Position numbers and translations under genes: made by a program. From contig WOFQ01000062.1 in NCBI GenBank assembly GCA_012184525.1, positions 1-64,000 of the forward strand: a stretch of DNA of 64,000 nucleotides, written 5' to 3'. The notes beneath the pieces were generated by a model. That model ran no database searches, was not told the DNA's origin, and worked only from the letters and a program-made list of their open reading frames with translations. Shown here in pieces: positions 24,225 through 35,973 of the stretch. Origin of the DNA: Xenoacremonium recifei (lineage: Eukaryota > Ascomycota > Sordariomycetes > Hypocreales > Nectriaceae). Every line of letters begins with the position of its first letter. The first letter of the stretch is position 1.

Positions 24225-24429
24225 GTAGACATTTTCATGATAGACAAAAGCTGCATAGAGCATCATGGAGTTTGGATTGGAATATTATGTGTACATGACT
24301 GATCAAGAATCTCTCAGAGCAGAATATGTGACAAATCCATGGGGTATCTTCCTATTATATTGAAAAATGGGCAAACTTTTGTGGTTGTTCTAACTGGTAC
24401 AAGGGTGGTCAGAGTAGAAGACAGGTGCT

Positions 24430-25601
24430 TTATGTGCTCTTCTTCTTTGGGTACGTGCTTGGGTGGCCATGTTCCTTTCCGTATTTCCTGACCTTGCCAT
24501 GGATATCCATCTGCACAAAGATCCAGATGATCTGGACCAGCCAGGCGCCTAGGGTATCGATGATCCAGTTGTTGCGGACTACGCCTCCTAGAACACCCCA
24601 CCTCATGAGCGATCCAAGGAAGGCTACCGTAACCATGTAGTCTCCCCTTTCAAGCCCCCGAATGGCGTTCTCGGCAACCTCATCGGGCTCTTGCTTCGTG
24701 TCGGTCTCCTCGATGATGTTTGTGATCTCGGGCTTGGTGAGGTTCTCCGTCTCGTAGCCGGCTGAGAGGATGGTGCCCGGGTAGACGATATGGATCTTGA
24801 CGTTCTGCGGGTAGAGCATGACCTCCTGCGCGAGGGTGTCGGCCAGGCCACGCAGCGCCCACTTGCCGGGGGCATAGGGAGCATAGCCGGCGATGGAGTA
24901 GAGGGCGACCACGCTCGAGGTCATGATCATGTGCCGAGGCTGCTTCTCGATGGGCGCATCGGGGGCCAGCCACTCGCGCAGGATGGCATGCGCCATCTCA
25001 GCGTTTCCGTAGAAGTTGACGTCCATCTGCTGGCGCATCGAGGCCATGTCCATGTCCAGGAACAGCTCGGGCGTGGAGTATCCGGCGATGCACCACACGA
25101 TGTCCGGGCTCTGGCCATGGTTCCAGCTTATAGCTTCGGCGATGAGAGGACCGGCGTAGGATGGCGCGGAGACGTCGGCGGCGATGTAGTGGAAGCGCTG
25201 CTGGGAAGACTTGGCGCAGGCCTGGACGAGAATCTGGTGAGCGATCGTGGTGACGCGGGGGAGAGGAGAGCAAAACGAGACGGACCTTGATCTGCTCGAG
25301 GGCGGCCTCGAGCTTGCCGACGCTGCGCGAGACGATGATGACGTTGGCGCCCTTCGCAGCGAGCTTCTTGGCCACGGAAAGGCCCATGCCCTCGGAGGCA
25401 CCGGTGATGAGGACGGTCTGGAGATGTCAGCCCAGATTGCTTGGAGCTCCCCCGCGACGAGGAAGACTGAAGACGTACCTTGCCATCCACGGGCATCTGA
25501 TTGCCGCCGAAGAGACCCATTATGGAAGCTATCGCAGGGAATGTAACGAAACCGAAGAACAAGGCGAGGACGGCTGTTGTCCAGGAGGAGGGATTGTCCA
25601 T
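24430..25601 (-). CDS. TSC10: 3-ketodihydrosphingosine reductase (TSC10/KDSR)
   Basis: ER enzyme that reduces 3-ketosphinganine to dihydrosphingosine with NADPH, the second step of sphingolipid synthesis. Exons 25601-25479, 25417-25286 and 25221-24430 encode 348 residues. The N-terminal hydrophobic segment (VLALFFGFVTFPAIASIMGL) is followed by a short-chain dehydrogenase fold: cofactor loop TGASEGMG at 46-53, CIAGYSTP at about 129, catalytic MTSS at 185-188 and YAPGK (Tyr201, Lys205). The C-terminal hydrophobic region (IIDTLGAWLVQIIWIFVQ) is typical of KDSR and separates it from soluble dehydrogenases. The last four residues, KKST, fit a di-lysine KKXX ER retrieval signal. It is divergent from NRDE2. 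Confidence 0.93.
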
Positions 25602-26116
25602 GAGGAAGAGTAAGATGAAGGAAGGTGTTATATTACCCCGTAAGCGCGAGGTCCGTTGGATGGAACTTTGGATCCCCAGCAAATAAAGCGGCGGCACCTC
25701 GATGCTGCAAGCTAACAGCGCTTAACCTGTAACTGATAAGGGCTGGCTTTAGTGGCTTCAGGGGATCTGTCTAGCGCTAGCAGGCGGTAGTATGGTCCAT
25801 GTCAGACGTTCAGGTACTATCGTTATATGCAGCTTAACCACTAAATCAATGATTTCTGTGTGGGGTAAGGTACCTACCTCATGTCGGGCTGGAATAAGCC
25901 ACATTCAGAACTTACACTCCCTCTACGACAACCTCGACTGCCAGACGCCAAATATCTTCAGTGAGAAGTTGACCGGAAAGTTTCTTTGAACTCCCATTGC
26001 GACCGCGGTAGAGACGTTTCGCGAAAGCTAGCATGACAACGCGCTGATAACAAAGACGTGTCATGAGATGAAGCCAACGAAAGGTCCTGCTTCGCCGCCA
26101 TCTGGTCAGCTTCGCC
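25602..26116. promoter_or_regulatory. Divergent promoter KDSR / NRDE2
   Basis: 515 bp between start codons on opposite strands; no ORF of note. It presumably drives both genes. No specific operator could be identified. Confidence 0.55.
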
Positions 26117-29100
26117 ATGTCTGACAAGGAACAGGAGCCTAGGTTGACGGTCCCCAAGTTCTCATCCTTCAAAGCTTCTTCTGGTCCGAAAGAGGGCAAA
26201 TCCTCCAGCTCCTCCTCGTCCAAGCCTGCAGCAGGGAAGAGGGATCAAGACAGTATCAAGGCGCCCAAGTTTTCATCTTTCAAGTCAAAAGAAACCGTTC
26301 CAAGAGATGAGCCTCGCAAAAGAAGTCGCGACCGAGGTCATGACCGGGACCGGGACCGACACCGAGAGAGAGATGCTCTGAAGAGAAGTCGTCACTCTGA
26401 CGATCATCGCCATCGCCACTCAAAGCATCGACGGCACGAGTCTCACCATCGGGACTCGACTCGAGAGAGGTCAAACTCTGAAGCTCGTACAAGAGGCCTT
26501 GGCCAAGCTCAGGCTAAGACAAAGACCAAGACCCTTCAACATGGAACCGGCGTTTCTGGGTTGTATGTCATCGATATGAAAGGCGACCCCTTGATCTCCC
26601 AGTACGGAGACATCGACCGGTCTCTTGTTCCCTCTTATCGCCGGTATGGGTCGACTAAAGTCCTCGGAACGACTGGTCGCTTGATCCTTCATCATGACGG
26701 GCCGCGACCTCAGTTCAGCCTACGAATGCCCGGAGAAGGGTTCTCGGTGAAGGACAGGGGCGGGCTGCGGTCTAAGTCATGGCGGGGCAGAACAAGGTCC
26801 ATCAGGATCCGGACTCAAGAGGAGTCTCCGGCAGGTGACGAGGAAGAAGACTTCTTGGAAGTACGGCCTGCGAAACGTCAAAAGCGTGACGGCGACTCAT
26901 CCGGCTCGGGCGAGGACGAGGAGCCATCTTATCGCTCTATCGAGGGGAAAGCAAAGCCGCACCAGTATTCGGATAGCGAACTCGACTATGACTCGGAGCC
27001 TCAAGAAGAGCTGGCTCTCGCCGACCAGAGCAACCCTCTCAAAAGTAAATCGATCCAACTACAGCGGCAGACCAAGGATCATCCTGAGGATATTGATGCC
27101 TGGCTAGAGCTAGTACAGCACCAGGATGATCTTCTTAGGGCTGGTGAAGACGTTGATCGAAAAGTATTGGAGGGAGAAAAGCACAGCTACGTGGAAATCA
27201 AATTATCCATGTTAGAGTCGGCCCTCTCTCATGTGTCGAAACCGGAGGATCGCGAGCGAGTGTTGGTCCCTCTCATGCGTGAAGGATGCAAGGTTTGGCC
27301 TCCTAAGGTCGCCACGAAGCGATGGGCAGAAATGCTGGAAGAGGAGGAGACCAGCTTTCCACTTTGGAAGACACATATTGACTTTGTCATGTCGAACCTC
27401 TCGGCTTTTCAATTTGAAGATGTCAAGAAGATGTATATTCAGCGCCTGGGCCAAGCTATTTCGCGCTTCAACACGGGGGGTTCAACTGATTTTCTCGCCG
27501 AGGCAATCTACGTTTTCTTAAGGGCCACGAGATTTATCCATGACTCTGGTTACAAAGAACTTGCAGTTGCGGCGTGGCAAGCCTTCCTAGAAATGAACCT
27601 CTTCCGGCCTCAGGGGGTGGATGATCATGCAGCTGCTCTCGACCTTTTTGCAGACTTCTGGGAGAGCGAGGTGCCGCGAGTGGGCGACCCCCAGGCTCAC
27701 GGCTGGAAGAGCTTTGTTGAGAGTAACGAAATGAGGGATCCTCTTGAACCGGTCTCTGTCGCCGCAAAACCAGCCGTTCATTCTCGAGATGAATACAAGC
27801 ATTGGGCTTTGCTTGAGGCTTCCAGAGCTGAAAATGCCAAGGTTCCAGCGAGGACGATGGATGAAGGGACGGAAGATGACCCTTTTCGAGTCGTCATGTT
27901 CTCGGACATTGAGCCCCTGCTCTTTCTCATCCCAAGAGAGGTACTGTCTAGGTTGATAGAGCAACTTCTTGATGCCTTTCTAACATTCTTACACTTTCCA
28001 CCCGTTTTCAAGACGAATTCTTGGACAGAAACAGCACTACAAGATCAAAGCCTCGTGGGTCTGAACGAAGCCGTTGATCTTGATGACCTACTCACACTTC
28101 CGGATGAATCTGCGGAAGATGTTCAGCGGCGGAAGCCTTCGTTTGACCAAGCTGTTCACAGCATGTCGCCCTCTCTGGATGTTATGTTTGCTGGAAGCAC
28201 ATGGTTCAACTATATGACGCCAAAACCTCGAGATCGGCCTATCGAGTTCGAATTGGTGAAGAACGTTACGGGCCATCTCGCCCATACCCTAAGTCTCGAA
28301 GGCCTGGCAACAGACCGTATCGCGGGCCTGGCAGCGTACCACCTGATGCTATGCTGGATACAAGATCCTGGAAATATCAAGAAGCCAGCCAGAGCTCTGC
28401 TGAAGAAATATGCTCGTATGTTGACACTCTGGAACGCGTTTTCCTTAGCGGAGCTTCGGAATGGGAATTTTGACGTAGGTGAACTATCCATGTCTTCAGC
28501 TACGGAGCTCTCAGAGGTAAGCAACATTTATGGTCCAATATATATATTGATTTGGTTCTAACCCTTGGCACAGCCACGCTCAAAACATATACATTTTCAA
28601 CTGTGGCGGAGTTGGTCGATGACAACTCTTGAGCGCGGCGATATGCACCTTGCGACCAAGAGGCTGTGCTCTTCGGTTGATGAAGTCCTAAGAAAGTCAA
28701 ACCCTGAAACAGAAGTTACTCCTACAGATATCCTCAAGGCACGTGGGAACTTTCAGTCTGAGCTCGATCACTCTATATCGGTTGACGAGCTGATCTGCGC
28801 GGAGGCTCATGCTAAATGCCTGATCTTGCTGGATTACCTCACGGCCGATGGCTGTACAGAACCCAAGTCATCTTTGCAGGGCAACATTTCAGCAGCGATG
28901 CAGACTTTGAAGAAGGTATCCGACGACTTTCAAACTCGAGGGCACAGTACGGGAGAATTCCACGAAAGACTGTTGCAATTCGCAGCGCAACTTCTTTACT
29001 TGCATACTACGAAAGGGTAAGAGAATCTATTTGCCTTGTCGCTAATCAAGACTAACTCTGAAAAGGCCCTTTCGGAGAGCATTCGTTCTCGAGCAGTTGA

Positions 29101-29612
29101 CCTGGTTCATCGACCTATTCCCACGCAACACCATCTTCCTAGCTCTCTTCGAATGGGCAGACTCGGGGCTCCGCATCATCGACGAAGTGCGCACTCTCCT
29201 CCACGAGAAAACCCTGACACCGCTTCAAGACTGCGTCACAAGCCGCATTTTCGCCATCCAGCACGAACTCCGCCGCGGCAACATACACACTACCCGCGCA
29301 GCCTTCGAAGATGCCCTTGCCAGCGACGCCTGCAAACACAGCGTGGTCCTCTGGCGGCTGTTCATCCGGTTCTGCGCGCGGCACAAGGAGCTGCGGCCGA
29401 AGGCCAAGGACGTCTTCTTCCGCGCGCTGCGGCACTGCCCGTGGTCCAAGGACCTTCTTATGGAGGCTTTTGGGACGTTGAGCCGTGATATGGATTCGGC
29501 GGAGTTGCGGTCTGTGTTTAACACGATGACCTCCAAGGGGCTAAGAGTTCACGTCGATCTAGAAGAGTTTCTGGAGGAGCGGCACCGGGCAGAGAGGAGC
29601 AAGAGACGATGA
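26117..29612 (+). CDS. NRDE2: NRDE2-family nuclear RNA surveillance protein
   Basis: Nuclear protein of the NRDE-2 family (S. pombe Nrl1), which partners the Mtr4/exosome machinery and the spliceosome and influences RNAi and cryptic-intron handling. Exons 26117-28516, 28574-29016 and 29066-29612 give 1129 residues. The N-terminal 130 residues are Ser-, Arg/Asp- and His-rich with alternating charge (DRGHDRDRDRHRERD). The conserved core begins near GVSGLYVIDMKGDPLISQYG, and the HAT-like helical repeats include EDIDAWLELVQHQDDLL and KVWPPKVATKRWAEMLEEEE. The C-terminal exon completes the repeats (TWFIDLFPRNTIFLALFEWA, VLWRLFIRFCARHKEL). Both introns restore frame exactly. It is adjacent and divergent to KDSR. 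Confidence 0.93.
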
Positions 29613-30429
29613 TCTATCTAGTTAGGCTATGAGATACCCGAACAATATACAGCCTTGCCGCAAACCTACCCAGCCATCGTCCTCATAGCGCCGCCAAAAT
29701 TCCAGACCACATCCGGGCCGCGCCCAGATCGAAACCCTCCCGCCACGCTCCAACCTAGCATGCCTGTCAATCACCACATCATACAATGAGTACAAAGCAA
29801 GCCAGCCATGCATGGCCAGTGCGTTGTCCATTGTGATGTCTCGTCCGAAATAGATGAGACGTTTTGACTCCGCCCCGTGCGATCGGCGCCGATCCTTCAT
29901 TGTCTCGGCGAACGAGGGTGCATGAATCGCTCTAGTTTCATCCCCATTATGCTTACTGTTCTTCAAGGATATGCTTGTTTTTCACATGTAACTGCTCCAC
30001 AGGCTCATGACATGTACTCACGTTAAGCATCAGGATCATGAATGAAGGTATCAGTCGAACAATCAAAGTATGTTGAATGTGCAGCCATTACAGGCACGGT
30101 GAAGAAGATATCCACATCTCATAAGATACACATCGTGAAGCAAAAAACACTCTAAACGCCTTCTTCCGTCCTGTCATGAGTAGCACGGCGTGGCAAGCAA
30201 ACAAGTAAGCAAGCAAGCAGCCAGCCGGAACCCTCAAGCAATCCCTGGTATCCCGCCCTTTTCCTTCCAAATTTCAGTCCGACACGTAGGTACTCAAGAA
30301 AAGAAAAGAAAGTTTTGTCAGCGCATTGTCGGCCCGACGTCGCCCGTTGTCGTCAGATGTCCTAGAAATATGTACATTGAATGGATGCCTCGTCCAGGAA
30401 GCGGTTGGTTTATCGGTCTACCATCTCGT
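29613..30429. other. Convergent 3' flanks
   Basis: 817 bp between the stop codons of NRDE2 and the Ser-rich gene. It is AT-richer than the surroundings, with an AAGC-rich run near 30200-30222. No gene is seen. Confidence 0.6.
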
Positions 30430-31416
30430 CTAGATCCACAGCGGCGCTGCTGTCCGCGCGTGCTGCTGCGGTGCAGTCATGGTGTTATTGGAGCCGGTGA
30501 AGAAGCTAGAGAAGATGCCTTGGATGTCGTTCAGATAGTCGTCGGCAACGAACTTGACCAGACCGCGAGCCTTAATGTAGTGGTCATCCTCCTCGTCGAG
30601 AGCCGAGTTGCTCTTGGTGGCATACTCCTCGGCCAACTCGGTCACCTGGGCGAGCTCCTGTCCAAACGGATGGGCCTCTTTGGGGTAGGACCGCTGGACA
30701 ACGAACGGCTTTGGTGTTGGCGATGGCATGGGCGGCGTGGGGACAGCAGCAGTGGTGGTAGACTTCTGGTTCAGAGCATTGTTGGACGTGCTGCTGGAGA
30801 CGGAAGAAGCGCGCGTTGACGTGGACGACGACCGCGAGAAGCTGAAGCTGGCCTTGGATGAGAGCGTGCGGTCCGACTCCTTGGACATGCGCGAGACGGA
30901 GCGGGAGCGCGCGATGGCATCGTACGAGTTCTTCTTGGTGTGCGAGGGCGAGCGCTGGGGAATGGCGGGCGGCTCGGCGACCCTGTTAGGCGAGGCGTGA
31001 ACCTTTTCGGGAGCCATGAAGTAGGTTGACAGGTGGTTTGGCTCGGGCGAGGGACATTCACTGGTGGGCGAGACGTCGGGGCTGGTGGGCGGCGTAGACT
31101 CGGTGCCGGCGGTTGAAGCGACCTCGGATTCGGCATCAGACTTGGTGGAGAGGCTGCTGCTGGCGGTGCTGGAGCTAGTGATTGAGCCAGCAGTCGTCGA
31201 TACGGCGGGCGAGGGCCGCGGCAGATCCGGGGCGTTGTACGAGAGCATGTTGGTTGTGTGGACGAGCTGGATCGGGGCCGAGATCTTGTGGCGCAGGATG
31301 GGCAGGCGGTGCTCGCGCGTCGAGGAGCTGCGGTGCGGCGTCTTGAGGTCGCTCATGTCGAGGTTCATGTTCATCTTGGCCTTGCGGGTGGTGAAGGCGC
31401 GCGAGAGGGACGACAT
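30430..31416 (-). CDS. Ser/Thr/Pro-rich fungal protein, unknown function
   Basis: Single ORF of 328 residues from the ATG at 31416 (MSSLSRAFTTRKAKMNM). The open frame runs 23 codons further upstream but lacks an ATG there, and CTGCAG at that point could be an acceptor of a 5' leader intron. About 230 residues are low-complexity Ser/Thr/Pro with phosphorylation-like motifs (SYDAIARSRSVSRMS, SKASFSFSRSSSTSTR). The last 75 residues are ordered and look conserved: HPFGQELAQVTELAEEYATK, then EEDDHYIKARGLVKFVADDY and IQGIFSSFF. A disordered scaffold with a C-terminal binding module is a reasonable reading. I do not recognise the family. Confidence 0.8.
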   Translation of the reverse strand: MSSLSRAFTTRKAKMNMNLDMSDLKTPHRSSSTREHRLPILRHKISAPIQLVHTTNMLSYNAPDLPRPSPAVSTTAGSITSSSTASSSLSTKSDAESEVASTAGTESTPPTSPDVSPTSECPSPEPNHLSTYFMAPEKVHASPNRVAEPPAIPQRSPSHTKKNSYDAIARSRSVSRMSKESDRTLSSKASFSFSRSSSTSTRASSVSSSTSNNALNQKSTTTAAVPTPPMPSPTPKPFVVQRSYPKEAHPFGQELAQVTELAEEYATKSNSALDEEDDHYIKARGLVKFVADDYLNDIQGIFSSFFTGSNNTMTAPQQHARTAAPLWI

Positions 31417-34070
31417 GGTGGGCGAGTTGATAAGGGTTGCAGTAGTGGTGGAGCGACTATCTGCAGCAGTATCGCGAGAGTCCAATCAGGCTCAAAGCGG
31501 CAGGTGGCGGGCGGTTAAAGCGCTGGAGCCAGAGACAGACAGGAAGCAAGAAGCGATCGTCGAGTCTCAAGCGGTTCGCGTGATGCGGTCCAGTGGTGTT
31601 GTCGGGAGAGTTGTACGAGAAGGAGTCCAGTCCTTGTGTGAGCTCGGTCTGGTCTAGCAGCGCCGAGATGTCTTGTTTGTGCAAGTATTGTGTGAAGCGT
31701 TCTCGCAGAGCGTGCGTTTGTTTGTGTTTGGCGTCGTGCCTTTATGTAGTGTCGTCTTTGTTTGCTGAAAGAGAGCGTGGTTCACTGGCCGTAGTTGGGC
31801 GAGTGAATGTCGGCTGAGCTGTAGAGAGAGAGAGCCAGTCCGGGGTATAGATCAAAAGGAACGGTCAACGTCGTCGATGGAGAGTATCGGGGTTTATGTC
31901 CGGGCAGTCGATCCTGCGATGATGGCCGAAAGGGGTGTTCGGTAGTGTTGCAGTTGGCACGATATATACGTCGTCGTCGCCGTATATATAACAGAACGGA
32001 ACAAGCAAGAATGGACAGGCACAGGGCAAGAGTCCACGGAATGAATGGCGTTTCGTGGCTTGACTTGACCGGGACGGGCGCTGGCGCTGTCGCTGTCGTC
32101 GAAGAAATCGAACGAAAAGAGAACAAAGGGAAGAAGTGAAGTGAAGATACTACAGCCTTGGCGACGGAGGAGGCGTCTGAGGGAAGGACGGAAAGACGAA
32201 GAAGGAACGAAACAGGGCTAGAAGGGGGGGGAGACGAAACAAAAGAGTTGAAAACGGGATGGAGCAGACTCAACCTGGCCGGGCGCTCTTGCCGTGCGTG
32301 TTAGTGTTAGTGCCAGTGGAGTGTTAGGTGTTAGTGCTGGAGTTGAGGCGACAGGGGTGAACAGTGGAACTCCATCAACACCAACACCACCATTCTCCTC
32401 CATCCCATCCCATTTTTTTGCCTTTCATCCTCTGCCTCTGCCCCTGGCACTACCAGCGCCGGCCCTGCCAATCACAGCAACCCGCGATCCTGGCGCCAAC
32501 AGACTCGCCCTGAGTCAAGCTGGCAGCCTCCATGTACATGATACAGCAGCTTTCGGGCCCGACAGGCCATTCCCTTGCCGCCATCCCTCCAGAGCGCCAG
32601 GTAGCCGCTACCTCTCCCTCCACCGGGACCGTCCCATCATGATCCATCGCACGTTGTTCTGGGTTGAGTCTCTCCACCAGCCGGATCGAGCCCAGCAAAA
32701 GTCAAAGACGGCCGCGCGCGCTACTGCATCTTCGTGCCAGTGGCAAGAGAACAGAAAAAAACTCATGCGTGTGTCTGTCTGTACGTTCGCTGGCCGTGCT
32801 TGGAACCCAACCATTCTTGTTGCGGTGATGAGTTGTTCTCGCAGGCCGCCCCCCCCCACCGCAGCGCTTTTGTCTGAAGCCATACCTACAGAACATCGTC
32901 GTCAACTGGGCGTCCCGCTCGACCCGACGTGACCAACCAGCCGAGCGAGAGCGACCGTCGACTGTGGACGAACGGCATGGCCCCGGTGTCGCAGACAGAT
33001 TGGAGGGAGCCGTGCCGTCCTGTCTCTGTCTCCGACCCAAGGGCAGTGATCCAGCGCGCGAAAACCTCCTCCCGTCTGCAGGGCCGATCCTCTGAGAAAC
33101 AGCCGTGACGCCCTCATTGGCTGCGCGCTCGACCCTAGCCGGTCGCGCTGTTTCAGGGCCACGCATCCCGGTCGCGGTGCCTGCGCAAGCGTGCGAGACC
33201 CCCTGTCCATCCCACAGGGGGGAAGTTGGAGGGCTCGGACCAGGAAGGGATCCCGCTGTGGTTCCGGCCTGCTGGCGATTTGTCCGACGGATGAGGCAGT
33301 TGGCGACGATGCTCGGTGTCGACGATAAACGACGGCGATAGTGCTGTCGTGATGTTTCTGCTGGCTTCGATCTGCGTGACCTTCCGCGCCTGTCCCTCCC
33401 AGCCACACCTATTCACAGAGCACTATATTCCGCCATCACGTTGCATCTATAGAATATTATAGGGCCTCTCGTCCGACACTGACGGGGTCCAATAGAGTGC
33501 GTGCATGGACTAACATCAGTTCTCTCCCCGCCATCCCGTCACCAGACCGTCTAAAGTCACACTGTCTCGGGCACAGGTCGCAGAAGTAAGACATGGGACG
33601 AAAGAACTGAACTGAACTGAACCAAACCACGGCCTCTTAAGCCGACCGAGGCTGTACGTGTGCACTTGGGCTGTTCGCCTACTGACTAACGGAGAAATAA
33701 CGCGACCTGTCGTGGGTTGCTTTCCGGCGACCTGAGGCCATCCCCGGTCGTCTCCAGTCGGCCAGCATAGCCGTGACCGCGACCGTCACCGTCATATCAT
33801 TCATTCTACCTATACTAATTCTTCCGTGATTCCGTTCGCCGTGCAGTGCACTTGCACGCTATAGCCAGCGCTCTGACCAGGACAGGAAACGAGATGAATT
33901 TCTACGTTTTTGTTGGAGCAGACCCGAGACTGTGGTCTAGATCTGGAACGAACTCAATAGCCTAAGTCCGTGACTCTATATCCAACTGTGTATAAGACAG
34001 AAAACCCCCTTTTATCCTTGAGCCGTCATAAATCGAATCCGTGATATCAATTGTGCTTTTGCCTGTGCTT
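31417..34070. other. Long leader/promoter region, no gene seen
   Basis: 2.65 kb upstream of the Ser-rich gene and downstream of PWP1. It contains TATA-like strings at 31970-31989 (palindromic ATATATACG and CGTATATAT) about 560 bp from the ATG, and pyrimidine-rich blocks on the minus strand, suggesting a long 5' leader. ORFs at 32294-33400 on both strands show no recognisable motif. Confidence 0.55.
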
Positions 34071-35743
34071 TTAATCCTCATCCATCGAGTCATCATCCTC
34101 TTGCTCGCCATTCTCATCACCCTCATCCTCGCTCGAGCTGCTCTCGTCGTTCTCAACGCCCACCAACCGGTCCTCCACGTCCTTCTTCTGCTCCGGCACC
34201 CGTTGCGCAAACGCCTTGCGCACCGAGGCATTGGTGCTGGTATCCCACACGTGCATCGTGCCCTTGCTGCCGGCCACGGCCAGCCGGAACGCAACCTCGG
34301 GGTCGGGGGCGAAGTTGGTCGCGAACACCTTGCCCACGTCGAGGTTGCGCGAGACCACGAGCGACGGGCCCGACGCCTGGATGTTCCACAGCTTGACCGT
34401 CTTGTCCGTCGAGCCCGTGGCCAGATAGCCGGGCACCACGGGGTTGATGTCGAAGGCCGACAGCGACTCGTCGTGCGCCTGCAGCGTCCACACCGACTTG
34501 GTCTGCACGGGGTCGGCGGGTGCGTTTCGCACGTCGTGATAGTGTATTGCGCCGTTCTCTGTCGACACAAAGAAGTAGTTCTGGTCGTGGGGGTCCCATC
34601 GCACGTTCTCGACGTCGCTCTCAACACCCCAGCGCGGGAACTTGGCGTCAGGGGCTCGCATGTCGGCGGCCACCACAGTTCGGTCGTAGCTACCGCTCAG
34701 GAGTACCGTCGATTCGGTCGCGTGCCACGCGAGGGAGCACACCTTGTCGGTGTGGTACGAGTACGACTTGGCGCACTGCGTGGTGTTGAGGTCCCAGAGC
34801 TTGACCGTCTTGTCGGCCGACGCCGACGCCAGCAGGTTGCGGTGCTTGCGGTTCGCAGCCAGCGACAGCACCGCGTCCACGTGGTATGCGTCGTTGCTCT
34901 TCTTCGACTTCTTCTTCTTCTTCTTGGAAGCCTTCTTTTCCGCCTCGGCGTTTGCGCCCTGGCCCAGGATGGCGTTCGGGTACATGCAGTCGATGGTGTC
35001 GAGATCCCAGATTTCAATATCAGGGTCCATGGTGCCCACTGCCACAAAGTTTCCCGTGGCATCCTTTTCCACCCCCGCCTTGTTCACGGGCATGTCCAAC
35101 CACTCGACGGCAAGGGGAATCGCAGGGAGCATGATGTCGTGATGCACATAGAGATTGTCCGCCTCGTCCTCATATACGTAAACCTCCAGATGCGCCATCT
35201 CATCCTCGACCTTGGCGGACAGAATCAGGTTGTCGGTAGCCAGGATCTGGAGCTCTTCTCGGTCCTCCTCGTCGTCCTCCTTGTCGCCTTGCAGTGTGAT
35301 GTAAGGGTCCTCCTTATTAGAATCGTAGTAGGTCAACGATCTGATGTTGCCAAACATGGGCATCTCCTCGCCGACCCCTTGCGGCACATCATCTTCGTCA
35401 TCGTAGTGCTCGAGATCGTACTCCTTGAGGTCGTCGTCGTCAATGTCGATTCTACGCATAGGCGTTAGATGAGTGTGATTCCAGTGGGCCATAGCTCTGC
35501 TTACTTCGTTTTCTCCTCTGATTTTGAACTCTCATCCTTCATCTCATCATCTTCAACCGTGTCTTCCTTTTGCTCGTTCTGAGCTTCCTCTTCCGCCTCC
35601 CGGAGATCCTCTTCAGCGTCGTCCAGCTTGAGCTGGGCCAATGCTGCTATCCTCTCAAATTCCTTCTCGTCAAGAGAGTACTTTTGAGGAAATGGCGCCG
35701 CAAAGCCCCGAGGGACCCATTGCGCGGCCGTTATCATCGACAT
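34071..35743 (-). CDS. PWP1: WD40 ribosome biogenesis protein PWP1
   Basis: Nucleolar WD-repeat protein required for 60S maturation (periodic tryptophan protein 1). Exon 1 (35743-35505) and exon 2 (35451-34071) are joined over a 53-nt GTAAGC...CGTAG intron, giving 539 residues. The N-terminus begins MSMITAAQWVPRGFAAPFPQ, which is typical of PWP1, followed by acidic coiled segments. WD motifs include SADKTVKLWDLNTTQC, SGSYDRTVVAADMR and TGSTDKTVKLWNIQASG. A Lys-rich insert (about 200-212, KKASKKKKKKSKK) could be a nuclear localisation signal. The C-terminus is strongly acidic (EDEGDENGEQEDDDSMDED). It is divergent from PRP16 with only 230 bp between start codons. Confidence 0.95.
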
Positions 35744-35973
35744 TTTGAACGTCGTCGGGGTATCGTGGTAAGGCGGACGTTGAAGCTTGGGCTGGTTGTA
35801 GTGGGCTGGGCGCAGACTTGGGAAATTTCCAAAAAATTTCGAGTGGGGTTTATCGATAAGAACGTGCATGGTCGGATAAACTTCGCTGTCTGACCCGAAC
35901 ATTCAATGTTTCCGTCGCTCATCAACATCCGTGTTTCAACATCCCCATTTCCACGGCTCTGAGGGTAGGGAAA
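35744..35973. promoter_or_regulatory. Compact divergent promoter PWP1 / PRP16
   Basis: 230 bp between the two ATGs. This pairs a ribosome-assembly gene with a spliceosomal helicase gene and leaves little room for separate promoters, so shared control is likely. Confidence 0.65.

Noticed and set aside
24790..25290. 166-codon plus ORF
   Set aside because: Antisense of the KDSR coding exon.
34041..35468. 475-codon plus ORF
   Set aside because: Exact antisense shadow of PWP1 caused by GC-biased codons.
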